From Chitinophaga silvisoli (GTDB lineage: Bacteria > Bacteroidota > Bacteroidia > Chitinophagales > Chitinophagaceae), in NCBI RefSeq assembly GCF_003412465.1, contig NZ_QTJV01000009.1:372001-436000 (forward strand): a stretch of 64,000 nucleotides of DNA, in the 5' to 3' direction. The position numbers and the translations under genes are program-made. Each line of letters starts with the position of its first letter. The first letter of the stretch is position 1. Below the pieces are notes generated by a model. That model was not told the DNA's origin. It searched no databases and saw nothing but the letters and a program-made list of their open reading frames with translations. Shown here piece after piece: positions 44,809 to 53,888 of this stretch.

Positions 44809-45600
44809 CTATGCATTGAAGCAAAGTGCTTCTATCACATCCAGCACACCGCCTTCATTATTATCTTTCTTTGTAATGAAACTGGCTGTTTCTTTAATTA
44901 CAGGATGTGCATTCTTCATGGCATAGCTATATTTAGCATTTTTCATCATCTCATAATCATTCATGAAATCGCCGAATGCCAGGGTTTCCTCCGCACTGAT
45001 GTTGTTGATGGCCTGCAGCATCTTCAGGGCTTCACCTTTATTGGCATCCTTGCGGGTGACATCGACCCAGAGCGCACCACCGAGAGTTACCTTCAGGCGG
45101 TCTGCAAAAGGTTTATAATGTGGGTAGCTATGTAGTTCGGCACCAGGTAAATCGAGAACGGACATTTTCAGGATGGGATCTTCTACCTTTGTGAGATCAT
45201 CTACAATCTTAATATTCTTTTGGAAAACCAGGACTCTGTCCAGCAGCACTTTATCTTCACTCTCCAGGTACCAGAAATCTTTCCCGCAAAGTACGGGATA
45301 GGTATTCTCAACAGCGCGGGAGGTATTAACCAACCCGGCAATTTCTTCGTGGGGCAGGGCTTTGGACATGATTTCCTTTTTATCATACATGATAAAACTA
45401 CCATTGTCCGAGATGGCGTATACATGGCCCATTAAAGGTTTGAAATTTTCAGTGATGCTGAAATGTGGTCTACCGGTGGCAATGCCGAGCTTTACTCCTT
45501 TCTTTAACAGTCGGGTGGCGATGTCCCAAAAACGCTCTGGTACCTGGTGCTGATCATTCAGTAAGGTTCCGTCGAGGTCTGTTACTACTAATTTAATCAT
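44809..45600 (-). CDS. Cof-type HAD-IIB phosphatase
   Basis: 263 residues. Motif I VTDLDGTLLN (Asp8, Asp10), motif II IATGRPHFS, Lys near 195 (KDANKGEAL) and motif IV AFGDFMNDYEMM. Same superfamily as the gene at 35425 but only distantly alike, so not a recent duplicate. A CAAATTTA element (45605-45612; TAAATTTG on the minus strand) sits only 5 bp before the start codon, which would give a nearly leaderless message. Confidence 0.92.
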   Translation of the reverse strand: MIKLVVTDLDGTLLNDQHQVPERFWDIATRLLKKGVKLGIATGRPHFSITENFKPLMGHVYAISDNGSFIMYDKKEIMSKALPHEEIAGLVNTSRAVENTYPVLCGKDFWYLESEDKVLLDRVLVFQKNIKIVDDLTKVEDPILKMSVLDLPGAELHSYPHYKPFADRLKVTLGGALWVDVTRKDANKGEALKMLQAINNISAEETLAFGDFMNDYEMMKNAKYSYAMKNAHPVIKETASFITKKDNNEGGVLDVIEALCFNA

Positions 45601-45706
45601 GGGGCAAATTTACTATCTATTATTTATCTCTTCCAGGAATTCTGAAAACTTCCTTATCCCATCAGGCCCCTCTATGAGAATTGGTTACCTTTAAGCCATC
45701 AATGGG

Positions 45707-46099
45707 ATGCATATGGAAATTAACAGACTGGACCACCTGGTCCTTACCGTCAAAGATGTAGCACATACCTGTAATTTTTACCGGGATGTATTAGGAATGG
45801 AAGTGGTCACATTCGGCAACAACCGTAAGGCTTTACTATTCGGCCACCAGAAGATCAACCTTCATGAAAAAGGTCATGAAATTGACCCCAAAGCAGCATC
45901 TCCTACCTGCGGATCAGGTGATCTTTGCTTTATAGCCAATACGCCGGTGGAACAGGTACTGGAAGAACTGCAGGCTAAAAACATCGCGGTACTGGAAGGA
46001 GGCATTGTAGAAAGAACCGGGGCTACCGGCAAAATACGATCAGTGTATTTCCGGGATCCGGACAATAACCTGCTGGAAGTAAGCAATTATATCCTGTAG
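45707..46099 (+). CDS. VOC family (glyoxalase/bleomycin-resistance-like) protein
   Basis: 130 residues with two beta-alpha-beta-beta-beta modules. Metal-ligand candidates are His10 (LDHLVLTV), His about 55 (INLHEKGHE) and the Glu in NNLLEVSNYI. FRDPDNNLLEV is the typical C-terminal signature. Such proteins are lyases, dioxygenases or binding proteins; the role here is unknown. Met1 or Met3 can be the start. Confidence 0.88.
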   Translation: MHMEINRLDHLVLTVKDVAHTCNFYRDVLGMEVVTFGNNRKALLFGHQKINLHEKGHEIDPKAASPTCGSGDLCFIANTPVEQVLEELQAKNIAVLEGGIVERTGATGKIRSVYFRDPDNNLLEVSNYIL

Positions 46100-46327
46100 A
46101 TGCCACTAATTTTAAATAAATGTCAAAATAACACCTATTTTTACCCGGGGGGGTACTTATTATGCCGGCGTTTAGTATATTTACGTCAATGACGGCTTTT
46201 ATCAAAAGCATTGCTTTGTACCGGATACAGGTCCCGGCGGCTATTTCAAAAGATATCATGCCTGATCAGAACAGGGTCAGTGATTTCCGTATGGGGAATT
46301 AAATGAAACGTCAACAAATTCCATGAT

Positions 46328-48277
46328 ATGTCAAAACGAATGTTACTATTCCTCTTCATGTCTGCATTTGCAGGTACTGAAGCCTTTTCCCAGAAAAATG
46401 ATGTGCTTGTAAAAAGCCCGGACAAACTGCTGTCTGTAAATGTACAGCTCCGGGAAGGGAAAGCTTTTTATAGTGTCTCTTATGCAGGCAGGTCGATACT
46501 GGAGCCCTCTCCATTAGGGCTGGTGAGTGATCTGGGGGATTTTTCCCAACAGCTGCAGTGGGCTGGTAATAAAAGAAAAACGATCCGGGAGCAATACGTG
46601 CTGGACAGGGGTAAGGTGAGCAAGGTAGATTATAATGCCAATGAACTGCGCTGTGCATTTTTGAATGCCGGCAGGGATACGATTGAAGTATTGTTCAGGG
46701 TCAGCAACCGGGATGTGGCTTTCTCTTATCTTATTCCTCAGAATGGAAAGGGAGCGGTAGCCTGTACGGTAGAAAGGGAAGTAACAGGTTTTGATTTTCC
46801 CGCAGCAACGACCACATTTATCACACAACAGGCCTTGCCGATGACTGGCTGGATGAGGTCCAAGCCTTCTTATGAGGAACCGTATTCCATCGAAGAAGCG
46901 GTGGGTGTTCCTTCACAAAATAAGGTAGGCTATACCTTCCCGGCATTGTTTCATGTGGGCGGTCAGGCCTGGGCATTGGTATCAGAAACGGGTGTGGCAG
47001 ACAATTATGTAGGTACCCGTCTCAGTGAGGGCACTGCTGATGGATTATATACCATTGCATTTCCGCAAAACGGCGAAAATAACGGGCAGGGAGCAGCAAG
47101 TGCCACAGCTCCCCTTCCCTTCCAGACATCCTGGAAGACCATTACTGTAGGCAAAGACCTTCGTCCTGTGGTAGCGTCAACCGTGGCTACTGATGTAGTA
47201 AAGCCCCTGGTAAAGTCCGAAAAGGTCTTTTCTCCGGGAAGGGCTACCTGGAGCTGGATCATCTGGCAGGACAGCAGTGCGAATTACAATGACCAGGTGA
47301 CATATATTGACCTGGCAGCTAACCTCAAAGCGGAGTATGTACTGATCGATGCATTGTGGGATAAACTGACAGGGAAAGAGAAAATGGCCGAATTAGCCCG
47401 TTATGCCGCCTCTAAAGGAGTTGGATTGCTTCTTTGGTATAACAGCAACGGATCATGGAATGATGCGCCATATACGCCTAAAAACCGCATGAATGACCGA
47501 ACTGTGCGCAGGGAGGAAATGGCATGGTTGCAAAAGATAGGTATTAAGGGCCTGAAAGTAGATTTCTTTGGCGGTGATAAACAGGTGACCATGCAGCTAT
47601 ACCACGATATCCTGGTAGATGCTGCAGAATTTGGACTGGTGGTTAATTTCCATGGCGCGACCCTGCCAAGGGGCTGGGAAAGAATGTATCCGAACTGGGT
47701 AAGCAGCGAAGCGGTGCTGGCATCGGAGAACCTGGTATTCCAGCAGTCTTTCTGTGATAATTATCCGCAGACGGCTACTATCTATCCGTTTACCCGCAAT
47801 GCGGTGGCACCGATGGATTTTGGACCTGTGTTCCTGAATAAACGCCTGAGCCGTACCCAACAGAAAGGATCTATCCGGCGTACTACTGATGCGTTTGAAA
47901 TGGCGACGGCGGTGTTGTTCTTCTCCCCTGTACAGCATTGGGGCCTGACACCTGATAACCTGGCAGGCGAGCCGGAGTACCTGCTGGACTTTATCAGGAA
48001 TGTGCCCACTACCTGGGATGAGACCAGATTGATTGACGGGTATCCCGGCAAGTATTGTGTAATCGCAAGGCGTAAGGGCAGTAAATGGTATGTGGCTGCG
48101 GTGAATGGAGAACCGCAGGAGAAAACCCTGACGATCCAGTTACCGATGCTGGCAAATAAAGAGGTGTCCGTTATTAAGGATGGTGAAGGACAATCATCCG
48201 TATTACAAAAGCAGAAAATAGGTACGAGTGTCACCATAACTTTGAAGAAAGCTGGTGGCGCGGTACTCTTTAATTAA
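46328..48277 (+). CDS. Glycoside hydrolase family 97 enzyme
   Basis: 649 residues, secreted (signal peptide to about residue 21, TEAFSQ). N-terminal beta-supersandwich (about 25-295), central (beta/alpha)8 barrel (about 300-560) and C-terminal beta domain. Barrel motifs: ATWSWIIWQD (306-315), GLKVDFFGGDKQ (Asp412 at the position of the nucleophile in the retaining alpha-galactosidase branch), NFHGATLPRGWERMYPN, and ASENL (Glu467). A retaining alpha-galactosidase-like activity is therefore more likely than the inverting SusB-type alpha-glucosidase; this is inference from motifs. Single gene with a strong terminator. Confidence 0.92.
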   Translation: MSKRMLLFLFMSAFAGTEAFSQKNDVLVKSPDKLLSVNVQLREGKAFYSVSYAGRSILEPSPLGLVSDLGDFSQQLQWAGNKRKTIREQYVLDRGKVSKVDYNANELRCAFLNAGRDTIEVLFRVSNRDVAFSYLIPQNGKGAVACTVEREVTGFDFPAATTTFITQQALPMTGWMRSKPSYEEPYSIEEAVGVPSQNKVGYTFPALFHVGGQAWALVSETGVADNYVGTRLSEGTADGLYTIAFPQNGENNGQGAASATAPLPFQTSWKTITVGKDLRPVVASTVATDVVKPLVKSEKVFSPGRATWSWIIWQDSSANYNDQVTYIDLAANLKAEYVLIDALWDKLTGKEKMAELARYAASKGVGLLLWYNSNGSWNDAPYTPKNRMNDRTVRREEMAWLQKIGIKGLKVDFFGGDKQVTMQLYHDILVDAAEFGLVVNFHGATLPRGWERMYPNWVSSEAVLASENLVFQQSFCDNYPQTATIYPFTRNAVAPMDFGPVFLNKRLSRTQQKGSIRRTTDAFEMATAVLFFSPVQHWGLTPDNLAGEPEYLLDFIRNVPTTWDETRLIDGYPGKYCVIARRKGSKWYVAAVNGEPQEKTLTIQLPMLANKEVSVIKDGEGQSSVLQKQKIGTSVTITLKKAGGAVLFN

Positions 48278-48305
48278 ACAGACCATACGCTTTTATTCTA
48301 TAGAT

Positions 48306-48349
48306 CGAAACAGGCAGGCGGATCGCCTGCCTGTTTCGTTTTCGGTTTT
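48306..48349 (+). terminator. Terminator of the GH97 gene
   Basis: Perfect 15-bp stem (48306-48320 and 48324-48338) with a 3-nt loop followed by a T-rich tail (TTTTCGGTTTT). Also lies 8 bp from the convergent AraC stop. Confidence 0.9.
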
Positions 48350-48356
48350 AACTTCC

Positions 48357-49139
48357 TTACAACATAGATTTAAATTCCGTCGGCCGCATATTCGTTAATT
48401 GCCGGAAGGTATTGCTGAAAGCAGAAATATTGGAATAGCCTACCTCATAAGTGATTTCACTGATGCTCATATCTGTATCTTTCAGCAATTCCATAGACCG
48501 GATAATCCGCAGCATTTTTACATATTGGACAAAGGAAATCTGTAGCTTTTGCTGAAAGAGGCGTGTCAGGCTCCTTACACTCATACTTGAATGATCTGCC
48601 ACCAATTCAAGGGTTAGGGGTTCGCCCAGGTTCGCCCTGATAAAGGTGATAATTGTATTGAGTTTCGGATCGTCTGTGGTCGGTAACTGGATGGAGAATT
48701 TCTTTAGATCTTCCTTTGGCAGCAGGTGTTTCAATGTGAGCAGAAATTCATACTCCCAGGAACCGGGAACAAAATCACCTTGCCAGTCTTTGCTAAAAGC
48801 CAGCATCTCAGCCAATAATTTGCTGACGGGATAGATCCCTAATTCATCGTAGAATGGATGCACTGTATCATTAGGAAAATAGATATTGATGATATGTACA
48901 TCCTGCGAATTAAACATCAGGTTGTGCGCATACCATTTTGGTACCCAGAGGTAATGGTTTAATGGAATATAATAATCTTTTTCTTTTGTCTGCAAATGTA
49001 CGATCCCGCCAAACACCAATAGCAGTTGCCCTTTTTCATGTTTATGTGCAGGTAATTTTTGTTCAACCTGCCGTCTCATCACTAATATAGATGCAGGGTC
49101 GCCATCTACTTTCTTCGCTAGTTCTTTCAGGTAGTCCAT
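48357..49139 (-). CDS. AraC family regulator of the second efflux operon
   Basis: 260 residues. Cupin N-terminus (about 20-110, KHEKGQLLLVFGGIVHLQTK) and C-terminal AraC HTH pair (about 160-258, DHSSMSVRSLTRLFQQKLQ and YEVGYSNISAFSNTFRQLTN). I chose the start at 49139 (MDYLKELAKK); an extension to 49331 would overlap the divergent TolC gene. It faces the TolC-HlyD-MFS operon with 82 bp between start codons, the usual place for a dedicated regulator. Confidence 0.92.
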   Translation of the reverse strand: MDYLKELAKKVDGDPASILVMRRQVEQKLPAHKHEKGQLLLVFGGIVHLQTKEKDYYIPLNHYLWVPKWYAHNLMFNSQDVHIINIYFPNDTVHPFYDELGIYPVSKLLAEMLAFSKDWQGDFVPGSWEYEFLLTLKHLLPKEDLKKFSIQLPTTDDPKLNTIITFIRANLGEPLTLELVADHSSMSVRSLTRLFQQKLQISFVQYVKMLRIIRSMELLKDTDMSISEITYEVGYSNISAFSNTFRQLTNMRPTEFKSML

Positions 49140-49144
49140 GTGGC

Positions 49145-49152
49145 CAAAATTA
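49145..49152 (-). promoter_or_regulatory. -7 element of the divergent AraC gene
   Basis: TAATTTTG on the minus strand, 5 bp from the start codon; exact TAnnTTTG match. Confidence 0.35.
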
Positions 49153-49198
49153 ACAAATCTTAGGCTGATTATATAAAATGAATGGATCGCCCTCCAGA

Positions 49199-49206
49199 TA
49201 ACTTTG
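49199..49206 (+). promoter_or_regulatory. -7 element of the second efflux operon
   Basis: TAACTTTG, exact match, 15 bp before the TolC start. No TTG about 20 bp upstream, compatible with activation by the divergent AraC protein. Confidence 0.4.
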
Positions 49207-49221
49207 CCTGTATAAAAATAC

Positions 49222-50526
49222 ATGACCATGAAACGATTGTTAGGTTTCATGCTATTTTCAATCACAAGTGCCCTGCATGCGCAGGTACGGGACAGTAATG
49301 AGGTATTGTCACTGGAAAAAGTATGGAACATAGTAGATAAAGATAACAGCCAGCTCAGGCTATCGGGCTTAATAGAAGATCAGACTGATATAGACCTTCA
49401 GATCGCAAAAGACAAACGGATCCCGGAGCTTTCCGCCAATGCGAATTTTGCCCGCAATACCAGTTTCCCTCTATACACACATGGATTTTTTTCTGCACCG
49501 GATTACATTCCGACCTCCAGGTATGGCTATGGATTTGGGTACTCGCTGAATGTAAATGTATTTAATGGAGGCAGGGACCAAAGGAATATCCAGCTGAAAA
49601 AAGAAGAAACCAGGAAAGCGCAGCATGAATATACGCTGCAGCAAAGCAACGTGCGGTATGCGGTAGCTGTTGCTTATTATGACTTGTATAAATTTTTACA
49701 GTTTAGAGATTTTCTGGCGGCAGAAATCAGTTCAGAAAAGAAGCAGTTGGCCACTATTGAAAGTATGCACCGGAACGGCACGGTATTAAAAAGCGATATA
49801 CTCAGAACCAATGTAAAACTATCCCAGCTGGAGCTCAGCTATTCGGATGTTGAAAAGAAAATAGCCATTGCCGGGCAAAGGTTGAATATTTTCATGGGCA
49901 GGGATAAAGATACGCCTGTGGAAATAGCCTGGCAGGAAGACCTTGCTGTGGCAGCAACTGAAACTGACACCAGCCTGGAACGCTCTCCTGCATACATGAT
50001 TGCTCTCAGCAATGTACATTCGAGCCAGATCAATATGCGGCAGGCGAAAGCCGATCGATTACCCAAAATATCCCTCTTTTCTTATTATGATTACTCTTAT
50101 CCGCAAATGGCCTTTTACCCTTATTCCCGCGACTTATATGGGTTTGGGCGTACGGGTGTAAAGGTTAGCATGCCTGTGGAAAACCTGTATAAGAGTAAGC
50201 ACACCATTGCCAGGGCACGCAATAGTTACCAGCAGGAAACAATGAAATTGAATATTAAGAGAGATGAACTGACACTGGATATACGGGATGCTTACCTGCA
50301 GGAACAGCAGGCGCTCGAAAGCGTAAAAACAGCAGAACAAAATATCCTGCAGAGCACTGAAAGTGTACGTGTAATCAGGAGTAGCTATATGAACCAGGAA
50401 TCATTGCTCACTGACCTGCTGGATGCGGAAAACATCCTGCTTGAAGCAAAATTCTCTTTAACATCTGCAAAAGTAAATGTACAACTCAGCCACATCAGGC
50501 TATTGGTTAAGACCGGAATTCTTTAA
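49222..50526 (+). CDS. TolC family outer-membrane efflux protein
   Basis: 434 residues, signal peptide ending near ALHAQ (residue 20-21; Met1 or Met3 as start). Outer-membrane efflux fold with long helical hairpins, e.g. about 135-215 and 335-430. Unlike the first pump, here the outer-membrane component is encoded first. It is followed by HlyD (12-bp gap) and MFS (5-bp gap). Confidence 0.92.
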   Translation: MTMKRLLGFMLFSITSALHAQVRDSNEVLSLEKVWNIVDKDNSQLRLSGLIEDQTDIDLQIAKDKRIPELSANANFARNTSFPLYTHGFFSAPDYIPTSRYGYGFGYSLNVNVFNGGRDQRNIQLKKEETRKAQHEYTLQQSNVRYAVAVAYYDLYKFLQFRDFLAAEISSEKKQLATIESMHRNGTVLKSDILRTNVKLSQLELSYSDVEKKIAIAGQRLNIFMGRDKDTPVEIAWQEDLAVAATETDTSLERSPAYMIALSNVHSSQINMRQAKADRLPKISLFSYYDYSYPQMAFYPYSRDLYGFGRTGVKVSMPVENLYKSKHTIARARNSYQQETMKLNIKRDELTLDIRDAYLQEQQALESVKTAEQNILQSTESVRVIRSSYMNQESLLTDLLDAENILLEAKFSLTSAKVNVQLSHIRLLVKTGIL

Positions 50527-50538
50527 TGTAAATAGTAT

Positions 50539-51582
50539 ATGAGTAAGAATAAAATTGATCGCATCGTAGTAAGTGCTACACAATACTCAGGCATCCTCCT
50601 CCTGGCAGGGATCATCATCTGGGCGGGTAAATATTTCTGGGAAGGGCGTAAATATGAACAGACAAATGATGCACAGATAGATGCCTACCTCTCCCCTGTC
50701 AATGTAAAAATCGGTGGCTATATAAAGAAAATATACTATCGTGACAACCAGCGGGTACATAAGGGGGACACCCTGGTATGGATTGAGCCGGATGAATATG
50801 GATTGAAAAAGGATGCTGCCGACGGGGAACTAATGAGTGCCCGGGCCAAACTGGAAATCCTGGATGCCAATGAAGAGACGCAGCGGAAAAACATAGAGGT
50901 AATACGTGCACGCCTCTCCGGGGCACAGGCAAAGCTGGAACAGCAGCAGCGGGAGTTTGAAAGGTATGAGAATATGTTGAAAGAGGCTTCTACTACCCGG
51001 CAGAAATTTGAGAATGTAAAAGCAGCACTGATCATTAACCAGTCAGGTTTTGAAGAAACAAAAGCGACACTCAGTGCCGCAGAATCAAAGCTGAATGATC
51101 TCCTGGCGGAACGTACTGCTATCCATGCGGAGATTAAGATCAGGGAAGCACTATTGGCAAGACAGGAACTGGATGTTCAATATACCATCGTAACAGCGCC
51201 ATTTGACGGGCAGCTGGGCAGGAAAACCATCCAGGAAGGGCAGCTGGTGCAGCCAGGACAAACACTGGCATTCCTGACAAATGAAAGCGAAGAAAAATGG
51301 GTGGTAGCCAATTTTAAGGAAACACAGATAGGTGCATTCCGCATTGGCCAGAAGGCGAAAGTAGAAGTAGATGCTTTTCCCGGGGAGAGTTTCGAGGGAA
51401 CTATAGAATCGAGATCACCTACTACAGGTTCCAGGTACTCACTCTTGCCGCCGGATAATGCTACCGGCAACTTTGTAAAGGTGATACAACGTATCCCGGT
51501 AAGAATCAAACTGAGTGATACGAAGGAGAAGCTGGCCAAGCTCTCTGCGGGCATGAATGCGAATGTTTACATTTTAAAATAA
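50539..51582 (+). CDS. HlyD/EmrA-like membrane fusion protein
   Basis: 347 residues. Membrane helix at about 14-33 (SATQYSGILLLAGIIIWAGK), lipoyl half-motifs (GGYIKKIYYRDNQRVHKGDT and VTAPFDGQLGRKTIQEGQ), coiled-coil hairpin (about 90-215) and barrel (PPDNATGNFVKVIQRIPVRI, shared with the first HlyD). Similar to, but clearly diverged from, the adaptor at 39145. Confidence 0.93.
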   Translation: MSKNKIDRIVVSATQYSGILLLAGIIIWAGKYFWEGRKYEQTNDAQIDAYLSPVNVKIGGYIKKIYYRDNQRVHKGDTLVWIEPDEYGLKKDAADGELMSARAKLEILDANEETQRKNIEVIRARLSGAQAKLEQQQREFERYENMLKEASTTRQKFENVKAALIINQSGFEETKATLSAAESKLNDLLAERTAIHAEIKIREALLARQELDVQYTIVTAPFDGQLGRKTIQEGQLVQPGQTLAFLTNESEEKWVVANFKETQIGAFRIGQKAKVEVDAFPGESFEGTIESRSPTTGSRYSLLPPDNATGNFVKVIQRIPVRIKLSDTKEKLAKLSAGMNANVYILK

Positions 51583-51587
51583 AAGAG

Positions 51588-53144
51588 ATGTCAGCGATCT
51601 TTAAACACTGGGTACCTGAATGGCTGGCGAGGACCGTGATTTTTTCGGTGTTGATGTCCTCTCTTTTGGGTTTTGGCCTTTATTACAGCAATGCGGAAAG
51701 TGCCATCGGGTACTATGGAATAGAGCCGGGAGATGTGCAATTTTCAGTGGTACTGATGTATGCAGCAGGGGTTGGTTTCCTGGCGCTGGACTTCCGGATT
51801 GTAAAATATATTAAGTCCAGGAAATACCTGTTAATGGGCCTGGCATTGAATGCAATAAGTTACCTGATATGCTTTTATACAAAAAACTGGGCGCTTTTCC
51901 TGATTTGCAGATTTGTGCAGGGGGTGGTGTGCTCTACGCTGTGCAGCATTACCCTGAATATGATTTTTCCACGATTGCAGGCTACGAGAGCGAGGGTAAT
52001 AGGATACACGGTATTCTATGGCGGATTACAGATTTCCATTCCTATCTGTGCTATTTACTGTACGGCTATGCTGCACTATTATGAGTTCAACTGGCTATTC
52101 TACGGACTCAATCTGCTGCAATTGCCGGTGATGCTTGGAGTACTCATCACGATGAATGCGCATGGGCGGTTTCAGAAGAAGATTCCCCTTTACCAGGTGG
52201 ACTGGACAGGTTATTTATATTATACGGCGTTCTGTATATTGATTGGATATGTGCTTGTGTACGGGCAGCAGTTAAACTGGCTGGATAGTCCTTTGATAGT
52301 TGCCGCATGTATTATTTGTGCAGTATTGATCATATTATTTGTAATGAGGGAAAACCGGATTAAACGCCCGCTCATAGATCTCAGGGTTTTCAGGAGTACG
52401 AAATTTATAGTAGGGCTCCTGCTGCTGCTGGCTTTCTATATTTTCAAAGGAGTGACCGGGCTGGCTTACGGATATGTAGGTACTATTCTGGGTACAGACC
52501 CGCTGCATGTGGTACCTATATGGATCGCCAATATAGCGGGGATTTGTTTAAGCATGTTTATAACGGCGAGGTTGATCCTGATGGGTGTTCCTGTGGTAAG
52601 GATCATTTTCGCCGGATTCCTGATGCTGCTGGTATTCTATGTATACATGCTGCTGATGGTTTCTGTGACTGGCGATACCCATGATTTTATCCTGCCATTG
52701 TTTATTCATGGGGCGGCGACGGGTGTTTTATTTGTACCCTGTGTGGTTTACACGGCTTCGAATGTGCCGCCGAAACTCATCTTTAATGTGGCGTTTGTGG
52801 GGATCTTTGCAAGGTTTACAGGTTTTTGTATCAGCATTGCTGTTAATAACTATGTACCCTTGCAGGCAAGGGCTATGGCAAGAGAAAGGATGAGAGCATC
52901 CATTACAGATGTCAATCCACAGTTGCCGCTGACATTGAATCAGATTCAGCAGGCTTACGGGAGTGATGCGTATATGGGTAAGACATTGACGAATGCAGGC
53001 TTTGATCATCTCTTAAAGACACAGATAACTGCCAGGTCTATCAGGGACTATTATGATATGATGTTGATAGGGTTGCTAATTTTCCTCCTGGTATTTATTT
53101 TTTCAGGAGCTGCATTTTTAAAAAGGAGGCCTGATAATGGATAA
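51588..53144 (+). CDS. MFS transporter (divergent DHA2 type)
   Basis: 518 residues with about 14 membrane helices, same size class as DHA2 exporters. The DHA2 helix-1 signature (LDxTIVNVALP) is missing and motif A is degenerate (LDFRIVKYIKSRKYLL), so it belongs to a divergent branch. Its place directly after HlyD (5-bp gap) and TolC makes it the energised component of a tripartite exporter. Its stop codon is inside the terminator hairpin. Confidence 0.88.
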   Translation: MSAIFKHWVPEWLARTVIFSVLMSSLLGFGLYYSNAESAIGYYGIEPGDVQFSVVLMYAAGVGFLALDFRIVKYIKSRKYLLMGLALNAISYLICFYTKNWALFLICRFVQGVVCSTLCSITLNMIFPRLQATRARVIGYTVFYGGLQISIPICAIYCTAMLHYYEFNWLFYGLNLLQLPVMLGVLITMNAHGRFQKKIPLYQVDWTGYLYYTAFCILIGYVLVYGQQLNWLDSPLIVAACIICAVLIILFVMRENRIKRPLIDLRVFRSTKFIVGLLLLLAFYIFKGVTGLAYGYVGTILGTDPLHVVPIWIANIAGICLSMFITARLILMGVPVVRIIFAGFLMLLVFYVYMLLMVSVTGDTHDFILPLFIHGAATGVLFVPCVVYTASNVPPKLIFNVAFVGIFARFTGFCISIAVNNYVPLQARAMARERMRASITDVNPQLPLTLNQIQQAYGSDAYMGKTLTNAGFDHLLKTQITARSIRDYYDMMLIGLLIFLLVFIFSGAAFLKRRPDNG

Positions 53145-53156
53145 TTATCAGGCCTC
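53126..53156. terminator. Bidirectional terminator, MFS / TetR
   Basis: Perfect 13-bp stem (53126-53138 and 53144-53156) with a 5-nt loop; the MFS stop codon (53142-53144) lies in it. Confidence 0.8.
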
Positions 53157-53162
53157 AAATTA

Positions 53163-53753
53163 TTATTTTAACGAATCGAGGTAATACTTTAGCTGTTTTA
53201 GGAACAGTGTATACGGACTCTTGCTATTCTCCAGTTTTCCAAAATTACGGATCCCCCAGTAACCTGACATCACGAACATGGTGACCTGTTTCGCATTGAC
53301 ATCCTTCCTGACAGTGCCGTTCTTCCGGCCCCGTTCAATGGCGGAAACCATTATTTTGATCCACTCGTGTGTCAGCTCATTGAGGGCTTCATTGAAGTCA
53401 GCATTCCAGGGGCTCATTTCAGCAGCGAAGTTGGCTACAGGACACCCGAATTCTACTTTGAGAAAGGGATCTTCCATCAGCAGGTGATGAATCAGGCCAT
53501 AAATAGCATCCAGCGGCGGTGCATCCGTTTTCAGGGGATCAATGAAACTCTTCGCAAGCGTAGGTTTCATCAGTTCATTGATGATTGCGATTCCCATTTC
53601 ATCTTTGTTTTTGAAATGGTAGTAGAATGCCCCCTTGGTCACTTTGGTGGTAGCGATGATATCGTCAACACTGGTGGTTTTGTACCCTTTGACATAGATC
53701 AGCTCAAATGCTTTCTCTAGAATATTCATCCGCGTTGCCGCTGCCTTTTTCAT
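53163..53753 (-). CDS. TetR/AcrR family regulator
   Basis: 196 residues. N-terminal TetR HTH (about 8-55, SVDDIIATTKVTKGAFYYHFKNKDE) and an all-helical ligand domain with Cys in FGCPVANFA (about 103-111), typical of a YxaF/TetR-C subgroup. It is the most downstream of a co-oriented group with the cytochrome, DUF3817 and membrane protein genes (135-bp gap from the cytochrome gene). It is a good candidate to bind the palindrome at 55652-55677; alternatively it controls the convergent efflux operon. Confidence 0.92.
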   Translation of the reverse strand: MKKAAATRMNILEKAFELIYVKGYKTTSVDDIIATTKVTKGAFYYHFKNKDEMGIAIINELMKPTLAKSFIDPLKTDAPPLDAIYGLIHHLLMEDPFLKVEFGCPVANFAAEMSPWNADFNEALNELTHEWIKIMVSAIERGRKNGTVRKDVNAKQVTMFVMSGYWGIRNFGKLENSKSPYTLFLKQLKYYLDSLK

Positions 53754-53888
53754 CTGGATCTGTTTGTTTTACCCTGAAATATAAATCGACCGGCTCCTGG
53801 CTTTCAAACCCCTTCTATTCAGGAACCTGATCATTGATTATACAATTTCGGATTTAATTTCTGTACGTAAAAAAAACAGCCGGATTTT

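Noticed and set aside
48357..49331. Longer version of the AraC gene starting at 49331
   Set aside because: The extension overlaps the divergent TolC gene and its promoter; the protein fold begins at 49139.
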